A stretch of 64,000 nucleotides of DNA from Saliphagus infecundisoli (GTDB lineage: Archaea; Halobacteriota; Halobacteria; Halobacteriales; Natrialbaceae): the NCBI RefSeq assembly GCF_020177375.1, contig NZ_JAIWHV010000007.1, forward strand, positions 62,001-126,000, read 5' to 3'. Each line of letters begins with the position of its first letter. Position 1 is the first letter of the stretch. Made by a program: the position numbers and the translations under genes. This document shows positions 26,948-35,347 of this stretch, piece by piece. The notes beneath the pieces are model-generated. The model saw nothing but the letters and a program-made list of their open reading frames with translations, ran no database searches and was not told where the DNA came from.

Positions 26948-28342
26948 ATGACTACGGGGAGCGAGCGTGCCGACGTCGCGATCGTCGGCGGCGGGCCGGC
27001 GGGGGCCGCCGCGGCCGAGCAGGCCGCCGCCTACGGCGCGGAGACGGTCCTGTTCGAGCAGGGAGTGCCGAGGGAGGACCGCGAGGGACTCGGCCCGGAC
27101 TCGACGGACGCCGCCGGGATGCTCGACTACTGGGTCGACATTTTGGACATCCCCTTCTCGGAGATCCCCGACGAGGTCGTCCTCCGGGAACTCGAGGGCT
27201 GTGACTTCGTCGGGCCGACGAGCGAGGTCGAACTGAACTCGACGGGGATCGACGCCTCCTACCCCGGCTTTGGCTTTACGTTCGACCGGACGCGCATGGA
27301 CGACTGGCTCCACGAGCGCGCCACGGATGCGGGTGCGGACCTCCGAATCGGGACCGGGGTCTCCGCCCTCGAGAGCGAACGCACGTCCTCGGGATACAGC
27401 CATCGGCTCACGCTCGCCTCCGGCGAGGAGCTGGTGGCCGACCGGGTCGTCCTCGCCGACGGCCCCCAGCGGCGGATCACCATCGACGCGCTCGATCAGT
27501 TCCTTCCCGACGATCGGAGCGCCTCGGATGCTCTCTCGCCGCCGCGGGCGAACCACATCGCCTACCAGGAGTACCGGGAGTTCCCCCCCGAACTGTTCTC
27601 CGAGTTCGATGACCGCCTGAAGTTCTGGTGGGGGCACATTCCGGGCGAAACCGCCTACCCCTGGATCTTCCCCAACGACGGCACCGTCGCCCGCGTCGGG
27701 CTGACGATGCCGATCGGAATGGACCTCACCGACGTCCCCAACCGTGACTCCTACAAACTCCTGCGCCCCGGCGACGCCCGAATTCCGACCGGCGGGGAGT
27801 ACGTCCGCCGGCTCCTCGAGGCGGAGTACGGCGACGAGTACGACGTCGAAAGCGAGATCCCGCGCGTCGAGGACCGCGGGAAGTCGAAGGGAACCGAAAC
27901 GTATCCCATCTCCTCGACCCGGCCGATCGACTCGCCGGTGGGGGCGGGAATTGCCGTCGCCGGCGGCGCGATGGGGACCACGTCGGCGTTTCACGAAGGG
28001 GGTTACCACGTCGCCGTCCGGACCGGGTCGATCGCGGGCCGGCTCGCGGCCTCCGGCACCCTCGATCGGTACAACGACGTCTGGAAGCGCGCGATCGGGG
28101 CCGAGATCCTCCGGAACGTCTCCTTTGCGGACATGGTCGCCGACTATGAGCCCGACGACTGGGACCGCGTCTTCGAGGTCGTCAACGGGATGACCGACGC
28201 GGGGTCGGCGGGCGTCCTGCTCGACCGGAAGTACGCCGCCGGGATCGGTGCCTCGAAGATCCTCGCGGGCTACAAGCGCCGGAAGTTTCGCTACCGGAAC
28301 GGGCGGTACGTCCAGCTCGCCGAGGACGAGTACGCCGTCTGA
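26948..28342 (+). CDS. Geranylgeranyl reductase family FAD-dependent oxidoreductase
   Basis: A 464-residue flavoprotein. VAIVGGGPAGAAAAEQAA (about residues 10-27) binds the ADP of FAD, FTFDRTRMDDWLHERA matches the family's second block, and VAGGAMGTTSAFHEGG near 337-352 is the GD-like FAD-binding block. Members saturate the geranylgeranyl chains of archaeal lipids or of isoprenoid precursors; others act in FixC-like electron transfer. The C-terminal 90 residues, including FRYRNGRYVQLAEDEYAV, are consistent with the lipid-type branch. A TTTATTA box lies about 30 bases upstream of the ATG. It is the last chromosomal gene before the integrated element. Confidence 0.82.
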   Translation: MTTGSERADVAIVGGGPAGAAAAEQAAAYGAETVLFEQGVPREDREGLGPDSTDAAGMLDYWVDILDIPFSEIPDEVVLRELEGCDFVGPTSEVELNSTGIDASYPGFGFTFDRTRMDDWLHERATDAGADLRIGTGVSALESERTSSGYSHRLTLASGEELVADRVVLADGPQRRITIDALDQFLPDDRSASDALSPPRANHIAYQEYREFPPELFSEFDDRLKFWWGHIPGETAYPWIFPNDGTVARVGLTMPIGMDLTDVPNRDSYKLLRPGDARIPTGGEYVRRLLEAEYGDEYDVESEIPRVEDRGKSKGTETYPISSTRPIDSPVGAGIAVAGGAMGTTSAFHEGGYHVAVRTGSIAGRLAASGTLDRYNDVWKRAIGAEILRNVSFADMVADYEPDDWDRVFEVVNGMTDAGSAGVLLDRKYAAGIGASKILAGYKRRKFRYRNGRYVQLAEDEYAV

Positions 28343-28476
28343 TCGCGGTCGTCGGGCCGAGAGCTTTTCCCCGGCCGGCTCCTACGGGGAACGCGCGCCT
28401 TTAGTCCCCGGCCGAGCCGACCCGTTCGGGTGCGATGACAGCACGGCGAACCCGGGCGCGCGACATCCGAAGACTC
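28343..28476 (+). other. GC-rich spacer with a hairpin, possible start of a small ORF
   Basis: The stretch after the flavoprotein stop has a short T run (AGCTTTTCCCC) that could end transcription, then a stem CGGGGA / TCCCCG around 28385-28410. A TTTAGT box at 28399-28404 lies about 30 bases before an ATG at 28435 that opens a frame through the hairpin repeats. No convincing gene is seen here. Confidence 0.35.
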
Positions 28477-28629
28477 GGGATTCCGCTCGGAATCCCGGAC
28501 TCGACGGTTCACACCGTCTCACAAGTCGCGGTTCCGCCAGGAACCGCGCAACCGGCGGCTGACGCCGCCTCACAGATCGTGGGTTCTAGCGAACCCACGC
28601 GACGCCCGGCACGAGGGTTAGCCGACCGA
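28477..28629 (+). repeat. 51-base tandem repeat with compensated hairpins
   Basis: Three tandem units of exactly 51 bases start at 28477, 28528 and 28579. Each opens with a strong hairpin and the stem changes on both sides together: GGGATTCC/GGAATCCC (28477-28496), CGCGGTTCC/GGAACCGCG (28527-28548) and GTGGGTTC/GAACCCAC (28579-28598). Units 1 and 2 each have a second hairpin, GACGG/CCGTC and GGCGG/CCGCC, followed by TCACA. Unit length is a multiple of three and the frame starting at 28435 stays open through it. Paired changes suggest selection on RNA or DNA structure. Function unknown. Confidence 0.7.
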
Positions 28630-28662
28630 CACGGCATGCCGCCAGGGATGAGGTCGGACGTT

Positions 28663-28679
28663 AGTGTTCCGGGCGACAC
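28663..28679 (+). repeat. Left attachment site (attL core) of the integrated element
   Basis: AGTGTTCCGGGCGACAC, repeated exactly at 50848-50864. The left flank is GC-rich chromosome and the right side turns abruptly AT-rich. The core lies about 50 bases before the first element gene and about 690 bases before the integrase gene. The core also has complementary ends (GTGT/ACAC). A further shared octamer CCACTTTA lies just inside both ends (28683-28690 and 50821-50828). Confidence 0.8.
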
Positions 28680-28728
28680 ACTCCACTTTATAGATAATAC
28701 TTATAAAAGAACGCCTTGTTATGGGGAT

Positions 28729-29370
28729 ATGGGCGAGACAAACCCCGACCGGATGATACGTTTGTACTTTGGTCAACCTGGAGATCAACGACCTACGAAA
28801 GAGGAGGTCTCCAAATTCATTACAAACGAGATGGGTCTTGTAAGAGGAGATGACAAAGAACCACAGTGGTCGAAGGGGATTGGCGAGCTTATTCAACGAG
28901 GGATGGAAGCAGAGCAGGGACTACTCGACTCTGTTAACCACGACGAACGTGAACGGCTTCAGGAACTCGAGGATAAAGTAGATAATTACCGTGCTCAGGT
29001 GCAACGCCTGAAAACGCAACTCGATCGCCAACGTGGGGAAGAAAGCCACCTTGATGCGGCCGATCGTGTGCATCGAATTGAGGCCAGTATTCTCGAAGTC
29101 CTTTGTCAAAACGAGGCTGTTGGTCAGCATGCCGGCCCCCGTGGTATGAACTATATCGAACTGTACGACATCGCCCGAAAAACCGGCTATGAATTCAACA
29201 CCGTTCTCCAGTATGCTCGGACCTTATCTCGACCCGAGGGTGGCGGACACGTTCAACTGGATGACTACGACGAGAAAGCGAAAGCCACCAGCCGTGATGC
29301 ATTTGAAACCTACTGTGAGGCGACAAACATCGATCCGGATCACATCCGGCGACAAAACGGAGAACTATGA
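28729..29370 (+). CDS. Coiled-coil protein coupled to the integrase
   Basis: A 213-residue protein. Residues about 60-110 (HDERERLQELEDKVDNYRAQ and on) form a coiled coil, and the C-terminal part (HRIEASILEVLCQNEA ... YIELYDIARKTGYEFNTVLQYAR) looks like a winged-helix fold. The ATG at 28729 is chosen because TTATAAAA at 28701-28708 sits about 24 bases upstream, a leaderless promoter; an in-frame extension to 28435 crosses the attachment core into chromosome. The stop overlaps the integrase ATG (ATGA at 29367-29370), so the protein is probably a DNA-binding partner of the integrase, such as a directionality factor; that is inference. Confidence 0.72.
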   Translation: MGETNPDRMIRLYFGQPGDQRPTKEEVSKFITNEMGLVRGDDKEPQWSKGIGELIQRGMEAEQGLLDSVNHDERERLQELEDKVDNYRAQVQRLKTQLDRQRGEESHLDAADRVHRIEASILEVLCQNEAVGQHAGPRGMNYIELYDIARKTGYEFNTVLQYARTLSRPEGGGHVQLDDYDEKAKATSRDAFETYCEATNIDPDHIRRQNGEL

Positions 29371-30452
29371 CTGACAACGAGACTCTGGCGGAAATTCGTG
29401 ATGAAGTAAAAGCTATTCGAGAAGACAATCGCGAGTTACGAAAGGAGAACAGCGAGCTGCGTAAGGAACTCCGTGCCATTCGAAAGGGGGGTGATAAACC
29501 AGATCCGCCTTCGAATGACGACATTGTAAGTGGTTTCTTCACGACTCGAAACTACGCTAAATCAACTGAGAGACCTTACCGACTCAGCATCAAGTACTTT
29601 CGCGACTATCTTGGAGATGAGCCCCTTTGTCACGTGTCAGAACAGGATGCCCTCGACTTTGCCGCCAACTGGTCAGGAAGAGAAGGAAACGATGTAGCCA
29701 CCAGTACCATGGAGGCCTACCTCCGCCGCGTGAAGAAGCTCTACGACTGGATGTGTGATCGAGAATGGGGACCTGAGACGAACACAGTCGCGACCGCGCT
29801 CGATAGGTATAAGAGCCAGAATAGTGCTGAACTTCGGCGGAGTGGCCAGCACAATGGGACTGCACTTCAACCTCATGAGTACACCGCCCTACTAAAATGG
29901 AACCGATCGCCTCGTATCTATGCTCTACTGATGCTGGCTGCAAAAACCGGACTCCGTCGCAAGGAACTCGCCCTGCTGAAAGTTGAGGACGTCGATCTGG
30001 ATTCAAAGAAACTCTACAACCGATCACCAAAAGGTGTCGGTGACACACGACTCGCAGAGAACGACGCCGACCAGAAACTTTTGGATGATGAGACAGTCGA
30101 TGCAGTCCGGGACTGGCTGGAAACACATGGCGGTGACATGGACTGGATGTTCGCGAACGAAGAGGGTAACCATGTTTCGACGATGACGATCTCCAGATGG
30201 GTGGAGAAAGCGACTGATCGTGTAGTTCAGGCTACTGATGACGATGAGCTGGCCGAGGTAATCGACGAGTTCACGCCGCACGATGCCCGCCGCTGCTTCA
30301 CTACATGGCTCAACCGGGGAGGCTGTTCTCGTGATGTTATCAAGGGACTTCGTGGGGATGCCGCCGGTGACATGGTAACACTTTACACACAATATAATGA
30401 AGACGAAATTCGCGAGGAATACGAGTCTGCAATGCCTTCAATCGGGGTCTGA
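29367..30452 (+). CDS. Tyrosine recombinase / integrase
   Basis: A 361-residue XerC/D-like integrase. A coiled-coil start (residues about 4-32) precedes the SAM-like core-binding domain (YAKSTERPYRLSIKYFRDYL) and the catalytic domain. Catalytic residues seen are Arg in KTGLRRKELALL (about 196), HxxR in TPHDARRCF (about 303-306) and the Tyr of YTQYNEDE (about 339-342). The gene sits about 690 bases inside the left attachment repeat, as expected for the enzyme that integrates and perhaps excises this element. Confidence 0.9.
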   Translation: MTDNETLAEIRDEVKAIREDNRELRKENSELRKELRAIRKGGDKPDPPSNDDIVSGFFTTRNYAKSTERPYRLSIKYFRDYLGDEPLCHVSEQDALDFAANWSGREGNDVATSTMEAYLRRVKKLYDWMCDREWGPETNTVATALDRYKSQNSAELRRSGQHNGTALQPHEYTALLKWNRSPRIYALLMLAAKTGLRRKELALLKVEDVDLDSKKLYNRSPKGVGDTRLAENDADQKLLDDETVDAVRDWLETHGGDMDWMFANEEGNHVSTMTISRWVEKATDRVVQATDDDELAEVIDEFTPHDARRCFTTWLNRGGCSRDVIKGLRGDAAGDMVTLYTQYNEDEIREEYESAMPSIGV

Positions 30453-30866
30453 TACCCCCCACCCCACCGCACGTACATACATACGCGTATTCATGTACGT
30501 GCGCCATTTGACCCCCCACCGATATTCGCCCCTAAAAGCAAATTGTCAGGTTGGGATCAGTCTACGGGCTATTTTAGTTGGGGGCCTGTTTTCAGCGTCG
30601 GTTTGAACAACCCATTTAGATAGCTTGTGAGATCATTATTGAATTATAATGACTCTATGAGCTGACACAGGTTCAGTGCCCGTGTCTCCTGATTAGAAAG
30701 AATCGATTGCGTACTAATTCGTGGTTTACCGATTCGTATCAACATATAATAGATCAAATTAATCTCGCAAAGTAAAGAAGAGGCTGATGGCACTCCGGGT
30801 CGGTCAGTATTCGTGTAAAGATGGATTAGGATCTATTTCTGCTAAAGCCAGCGCCCGTATACACTC
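30453..30866 (+). other. Intergenic stretch with a perfect inverted repeat
   Basis: Directly after the integrase stop, GCACGTACAT (30469-30478) and ATGTACGTGC (30493-30502) form a perfect 10-base inverted repeat with a 14-base spacer. It could be a terminator stem, a recombination arm site or an operator. The remaining ~360 bases are AT-rich; I see no open frame with coding character. Confidence 0.5.
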
Positions 30867-31226
30867 TTAGGGCTCTGATTCAGGAGAATTCAACCATTGG
30901 AGCATCTTGCAACGTTTGTCGAACTCTTTCAATTGTCTGAAGAATATCCATGGATTGAAATCCTCAACCCGTTCCCATTCACGAAGAACGATCGAGATCT
31001 CCCAAATCGGAATCTCCGTCTCCCAGTCCTCAACCTGGAGTATCTTGAGTTCTGCGCGGTCCGGGTGGTTCTCTGGGACCGTCGCATGGATGAAGGTGTT
31101 ACCCTTCCGAGCGCGTACTTCTGTCTCGTTAATCGGGCCTCCCTCGCCGATCTCGAAGCCCATCCCATGAAGTCCTTCCTTCACCACGTCCGCCTTGTAC
31201 CTCCCGGTCGTGTTCGGTTGCTTCAC
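30867..31226 (-). CDS. Hypothetical protein of the element
   Basis: A 119-residue acidic protein starting at GTG 31226. The middle (GNTFIHATVPENHPDRAELKILQVED) reads like alternating beta strands; the C-terminus (WIFFRQLKEFDKRCKMLQWL) is an amphipathic helix. No cysteine or metal pattern and no signal peptide. No family recognised. It faces the integrase convergently and the primase genes divergently, so it may be a small regulator or immunity-type gene, but nothing in the sequence proves it. Confidence 0.55.
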   Translation of the reverse strand: MKQPNTTGRYKADVVKEGLHGMGFEIGEGGPINETEVRARKGNTFIHATVPENHPDRAELKILQVEDWETEIPIWEISIVLREWERVEDFNPWIFFRQLKEFDKRCKMLQWLNSPESEP

Positions 31227-31603
31227 ACCATCACCCCAAGCTGTGTATCTGTTAACTTCGTCACTATACCCCTAATAACGTCCGTGCAAGCGTTTCTAAC
31301 TTCCATCTTTGGATTACTTATCGATTGAAAATCGGTACCTCGTGTCAACTCACAATTGTGCTCTAACACAGTATTACCTACACTCTGATGTGTATTAAGA
31401 GTTGCCCCAGAAGAGTACAAGATTTTGATTATAGATATAGGAAAGCGGGTTTTAGGGCCTTTTGATTCCTTTTGAGGGTGTATTAGAGTGGTCTGAATTA
31501 TGTCCTGTTCCGTCCAATATGGATTAGATTCGGTCAAAATTAGTGCAACATACCCGGACAGAAACCTTATATAGCCTCTTCCTGTACGTGTTACTACAAA
31601 CAT
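31227..31603 (+). other. AT-rich intergenic region carrying the replication-operon promoter
   Basis: No coding frame of good quality is seen. A CTTATATAGCC TATA-like box lies at about 31566-31575, some 30 bases before the ATG at 31604, fitting the start of the regulator-primase operon. The long open frame on the minus strand across 31223-31846 is a shadow of the genes on the plus strand. Confidence 0.5.
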
Positions 31604-31927
31604 ATGGTGCGGAAAGCTGTTACAATTACGGAGGAACAGGACCACTACCTTAGCGACCGACACATCGAGTTCAGCGGTTGGGCACGGTCGCAAATCGAAA
31701 AACGCCGAGAAGAAGAAGGAGCCGAAGGCTTCCCCAGTAACCGAATAAAGCGCGAGGGGGACATGGTGCGGAAACAAGTCCGCATGGACGACGAGCTCGG
31801 TGCGTTCATCGATGATAATCATATCCGCCTTAGTCACTTCATCCAAGATCAGATTGAGGAGGAGAAAAAGCGGGAGATACGACTCTTAGAGCTTGAAGAG
31901 ATGATGGAAGAGAGTGAGGCCTGGTAA
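31604..31927 (+). CDS. Internally duplicated small DNA-binding-like protein ahead of the primase
   Basis: A 107-residue protein made of two copies of one unit: MVRKAVTITEEQDHYLSDRH and the following residues align with MVRKQVRMDDELGAFIDDNH (residues 1-38 and 54-91). Each has a short strand, then DxHI(E/R)xSxxxxxQIE and a charged tail. This resembles a ribbon-helix-helix monomer, whose dimer would here be formed in one chain. The gene ends one base before the primase ATG, so it is co-expressed with it. Inferred role: repressor or initiator accessory protein for the adjacent origin. Confidence 0.6.
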   Translation: MVRKAVTITEEQDHYLSDRHIEFSGWARSQIEKRREEEGAEGFPSNRIKREGDMVRKQVRMDDELGAFIDDNHIRLSHFIQDQIEEEKKREIRLLELEEMMEESEAW

Positions 31928-31928
31928 C

Positions 31929-33563
31929 ATGGCCGCTACTGAAGAGACGTCGGACGACGACCCAGTGCTCTCAGAAGATTACGACTACGAGAGCATCATG
32001 GAGGCCGTCGAGGACGATTCCGATGCGGTATGGGACGACACCCTCATCCACGCGCTCGCAAAGTCAAAGAACGACTCAGGGAAGCTCTGGGCGCGGTTCA
32101 GTGGCCAACTGACCGAGATCGATAGTATTGGCAATGCTAATTCATACAAAGGTGTCATCGGAGCAAGAGCCGAACAGCTCGCCAGCGAGTCACCATCCGC
32201 GGCGTCCTTCGATGCCGACGAGTTTGCGGACGAGCTTGACGTGTACGACATGAACGACCGCGAGCGAGCACGAAACGCATATGATTGGATAGCTGACAAT
32301 CTCGACATATGTGCGATCGAAGAAGAATCGATCGATAACGGCACATTGCTCGGCTACGATAACGGTATTTGGTCTGACGGAGGTGAGAAACCAATCACCC
32401 GTACTCTCAACACCCTCCTCCAAGGGACCAGCGCCCCGACAGTCACAAACACGGTGATCAATCAGTATATTAAAGCGGAGAACGAGACGAACGTCAGCGT
32501 CGAGAAACTCGGGCTTGACCCCGGTCTCGTCGCGGTCAAAAACGGTGTGCTCGATCTCTATGAGGGGGAGATTATCCGCGATCTCGAACCTGCTGACTAT
32601 GCCACGAAGATGGTTCCCCACGAGTACCACGCCGACGCCGAGTGTGAGCGGTGGGAGCAGTTCATCAACGAGATCATTGAGGTCGGGAAGCGAGCCATGA
32701 TCCAAGAGTACGTCGGCTACTGTCTATTCCAGGGCGGCTATCCCTACGCGAAGGCGCTCATGCTGCTTGGGGATGGTCGAAACGGAAAATCCACGTTTCT
32801 GGATACAGTAGAGAAACTTCTGGGTCACGACAACGTGATGGGGGCCGACCTTGGCGAGCTTTCCGAGGGACGGTTTAGCGCGTACCGTCTTGAGGGCAAC
32901 TTGGCGAACATTAACGCCGACATCGAGGGCGACGAGATCACCCACTTCTCGATGTTCAAGAACATGACTGGGGGAGATATATTTCAAGTTGAGCAAAAGT
33001 TCGGCGATCCATTCGATCTGCAAAACTCCGCGAAACTGATCTTCGCGGCCAACAAGATCCCGCAAGCCGATACGTACGAGACGGCATTCTACCGCCGATG
33101 GCTAATTGTCACGTTCCCGAACAAATTCACCCTCAACGAGGATGATACTCACGGTACAGTAGATCCCGATCTCGAAGACACCTTAGAGGCTGAAATAGAA
33201 GGGATCCTCGCGTGGGCGGTTGAAGGCTTTCAGCGCCTCTGCGAGAACGATGGCGTATTCACGAACCAGCGTGATCCAGAAGAGGTGATGGACGACTGGA
33301 GCGCGTTCGCCGAGCCGTACAGCGAGTTCATCCACAAATGTCTGCACCACTGCAACTCGGAGCCAGCAACTTCAACAAAGGAGATCTATGAGGCATACAA
33401 GGCCTTCATTAAACACCGACCGTCGTCACCGATCAGCCAGCAGAAGCTCACAGAGTACGTCAAGGAAGCATTTGACGACCCTAACTACGGTACATACCGG
33501 AGGGACGGTGACCAATTCCGAGGATTCAGGAACATCCACATCGACCCGCGAAAGGCCATGTGA
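31929..33563 (+). CDS. D5/P4-family primase-helicase (replication protein)
   Basis: A 544-residue protein of the phage/plasmid primase family. A D5_N-like region (VKNGVLDLYEGEIIRDLEPAD) precedes the SF3 helicase domain with Walker A GDGRNGKSTFLD near residues 281-292, Walker B-like NINADIEGDEI and the sensor region AKLIFAANKIP. A C-terminal winged helix (TKEIYEAYKAFIKHRP...) closes it. It would unwind and prime replication at the element's origin. The ATG at 31929 follows the upstream stop by one base. The stop codon lies inside the first TGTGACGG iteron, so the origin abuts the gene. Confidence 0.88.
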   Translation: MAATEETSDDDPVLSEDYDYESIMEAVEDDSDAVWDDTLIHALAKSKNDSGKLWARFSGQLTEIDSIGNANSYKGVIGARAEQLASESPSAASFDADEFADELDVYDMNDRERARNAYDWIADNLDICAIEEESIDNGTLLGYDNGIWSDGGEKPITRTLNTLLQGTSAPTVTNTVINQYIKAENETNVSVEKLGLDPGLVAVKNGVLDLYEGEIIRDLEPADYATKMVPHEYHADAECERWEQFINEIIEVGKRAMIQEYVGYCLFQGGYPYAKALMLLGDGRNGKSTFLDTVEKLLGHDNVMGADLGELSEGRFSAYRLEGNLANINADIEGDEITHFSMFKNMTGGDIFQVEQKFGDPFDLQNSAKLIFAANKIPQADTYETAFYRRWLIVTFPNKFTLNEDDTHGTVDPDLEDTLEAEIEGILAWAVEGFQRLCENDGVFTNQRDPEEVMDDWSAFAEPYSEFIHKCLHHCNSEPATSTKEIYEAYKAFIKHRPSSPISQQKLTEYVKEAFDDPNYGTYRRDGDQFRGFRNIHIDPRKAM

Positions 33564-33916
33564 CGGGGCCGTCACACTCGAATATTCTAACCGCAGTACG
33601 GCGGCGACCCCCATTCCGGTTTGTGACGGCCCCCTTCCCCCCGTCACACCCTAAAACCGCAAGCGTGCGTCGGGTTGATCCACATTTTGTGACGACCCCC
33701 TCTGCACTTCTTTCTCACTATAACCACCCCTCCCTCCTACTCATACATGGGGTGGGGGGTATGATTCTGTATTTCTTTTTGCTCCGAAAATCCGTCACAT
33801 GCGTCACACCCCCGACGCACGCTGGTGGTTTTCGTGTGACGGCCTCAATCCGGGATCGTCACACCCCCTCGCAGTCATGCGATTTATTGTGACGGGTTGA
33901 TTTTGAGGCCGTCACA
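33559..33916 (+). repeat. Iteron array, candidate replication origin of the element
   Basis: Eleven copies of the octamer TGTGACGN / NCGTCACA lie in 360 bases. Forward copies start at 33559, 33622, 33688, 33835 and 33888; inverted copies start at 33569, 33641, 33792, 33801, 33856 and 33909. Several form inverted pairs, the tightest being TGTGACGGGGCCGTCACA at 33559-33576. The first copy overlaps the primase stop. Spacers are C/T-rich and include an AT-rich patch near 33765-33780. Position beside a D5-type initiator and the many paired copies fit a replication origin or incompatibility region. Confidence 0.7.
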
Positions 33917-34007
33917 TAGAGGCGATTCAGGTGAGATTGTTGCTACTATCACCAAATCGAGATCGGAATGCCATCAGCTTCAATCTGGATGTAACGAACC
34001 ACGCGAC

Positions 34008-34232
34008 TCGAAGCGTGAGATGGTTGAGGATCTGGCTGCGAAGTTCGAGAAGGGAGAGGTGACGATCCCTGCGTCACTCACTCAGTTGCGACGAGAGCTC
34101 GAGCACTTCGAGTATGACGTGACGGCTCGGGGGAACGTGCGCTATCATGCGCCGGAGGGAGAGCATGACGACTGTGTTGATTCGTTAGCCCTTGCGGCTC
34201 GTGCTGGTGGCATGGTTTCGTCGACGTGGTAG
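34008..34232 (+). pseudogene. C-terminal fragment of a phage terminase large subunit
   Basis: The last 74 residues of the frame (SKREMVEDLAAKFEKGE, then RRELEHFEYDVTARGNVRY, then PEGEHDDCVDSLALA) match the end of the RNase-H-like nuclease domain of TerL proteins, including the conserved HDDxVDxLALA acidic pair. About 400 upstream residues of a real terminase are missing. Just upstream, a neighbouring frame reads ISFNLDVTNHAT, which may be the next part displaced by a frameshift near 34005. This is a remnant of a viral packaging gene and not a working enzyme. Confidence 0.7.
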
Positions 34233-34366
34233 AAAGAGTCCCAATTCGCAGATTCCGCGGGTTCCCAGATCTCTCCGGTAGGGGGTGCGAACGTGGGATT
34301 TTATTTTTTGTATTTTGGGCCGAAATGTATAGCAGATATTATATGTAGATAGTTCAAGCCCAGTGT

Positions 34367-35245
34367 ATGATCGAGACTCTGCGCGAAACTTTTGATGTTG
34401 TTCTGTTGGGAATTACTATTCTCATGGTGGCGTTTGTAGCGGCTTTTCTAAATGGTGCAGTAGAGATCGGGACGGGTGCCGCTATCTCGATTGCCGCTAC
34501 GCTCTTCGCGGTGTGGGTCGCGTATTTCCAGTCGTTGCAGAATTACAAGCAGGCTAAGGACCAACACGACGATCTGGCCGAATCGCAGCGTGAGATGATC
34601 GAACGGTACGATGAAGAACTTCAGCTTCTCAGAGAACAGATCAAGGAATCTCGGAAAGCACGACTTGAATCACATTTCACTGAACGCGTAGAGATTATTG
34701 AAGAAACCATATCGGTATTAGACACTCATTGGGAAAGTTTGGAAGACCCAGATGGGATAATTTTAAAAGAGCCTGTTTTTGATGAAGACTCTGTTGAAAC
34801 CATACATTTAGAATATTTTAAAGAAGAACACCCAGATCTATTCGAAGAACTTGATGAATACTATGATAAACGTCAAAAATACCACAATGGAATAATTGAT
34901 GTGCGAGACAAGTTGCGCCCACATGTAGAGATCTACCTAAGCAATTCAAAGGATGAACGGACAGATGATGGGGAAGCGATAACTGAATTTCTCCTGTTTG
35001 GAGCAGCACCTCCCCCAAACTGGATTCGAGAAAATCTTGACGTTAATCATGATACTTTTGACCTCAGGGAAGACATTGCTCGCTCAGGAGATTTCGATTC
35101 GGCCCACACAGGGATATTTCTCAATGAACATCCAAGTTGGTGGATGGGTTTTGTTGAGACTCAAAAAGAATTCCGATCAAAACACAAGCATCTGGAAAGA
35201 AAACTTGATGATGTTAAAACAGAACTGAAACGACAGGGCGTATAG
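34367..35245 (+). CDS. Two-span membrane protein with coiled-coil stalk
   Basis: A 292-residue protein. Two hydrophobic segments occupy residues about 10-31 and 35-55, followed by a coiled coil (QKQ-type heptads through QREMIERYDEELQLLREQIK, about 60-105) and a soluble acidic domain. The pattern (short hairpin in the membrane, long cytoplasmic part) is common in element-encoded membrane sensors and effectors, but no family is recognised. Its base composition is low in G+C. A TATTATATG box lies some 30 bases before the ATG. Confidence 0.62.
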   Translation: MIETLRETFDVVLLGITILMVAFVAAFLNGAVEIGTGAAISIAATLFAVWVAYFQSLQNYKQAKDQHDDLAESQREMIERYDEELQLLREQIKESRKARLESHFTERVEIIEETISVLDTHWESLEDPDGIILKEPVFDEDSVETIHLEYFKEEHPDLFEELDEYYDKRQKYHNGIIDVRDKLRPHVEIYLSNSKDERTDDGEAITEFLLFGAAPPPNWIRENLDVNHDTFDLREDIARSGDFDSAHTGIFLNEHPSWWMGFVETQKEFRSKHKHLERKLDDVKTELKRQGV

Positions 35246-35347
35246 CGTAATCATTGAATCATTCTCATCTAATTCATGATAATTAATTTAAATTTATTAT
35301 ATTAATGATTAGGTAGTTTCAAGCCCTGTCCTGTCTATCCCTCCAAT

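Noticed and set aside
28477-28629. CRISPR-like array
   Set aside because: The units are adjacent without unique spacers and diverge in sequence, so this is a structured tandem repeat and not a CRISPR. No cas gene is in the window.
28435-28728. N-terminal extension of the element's first gene into chromosomal sequence
   Set aside because: The frame is open across the attachment core, but a TATA box at 28701-28708 and the ATG at 28729 mark the native start; the fusion is probably a chance product of integration, although the chromosomal part may have been an ORF of its own.
31223-31846. 207-codon minus-strand frame across the regulator gene
   Set aside because: It overlaps the duplicated regulator and the promoter region, is hydrophobic without pattern and has no start context.
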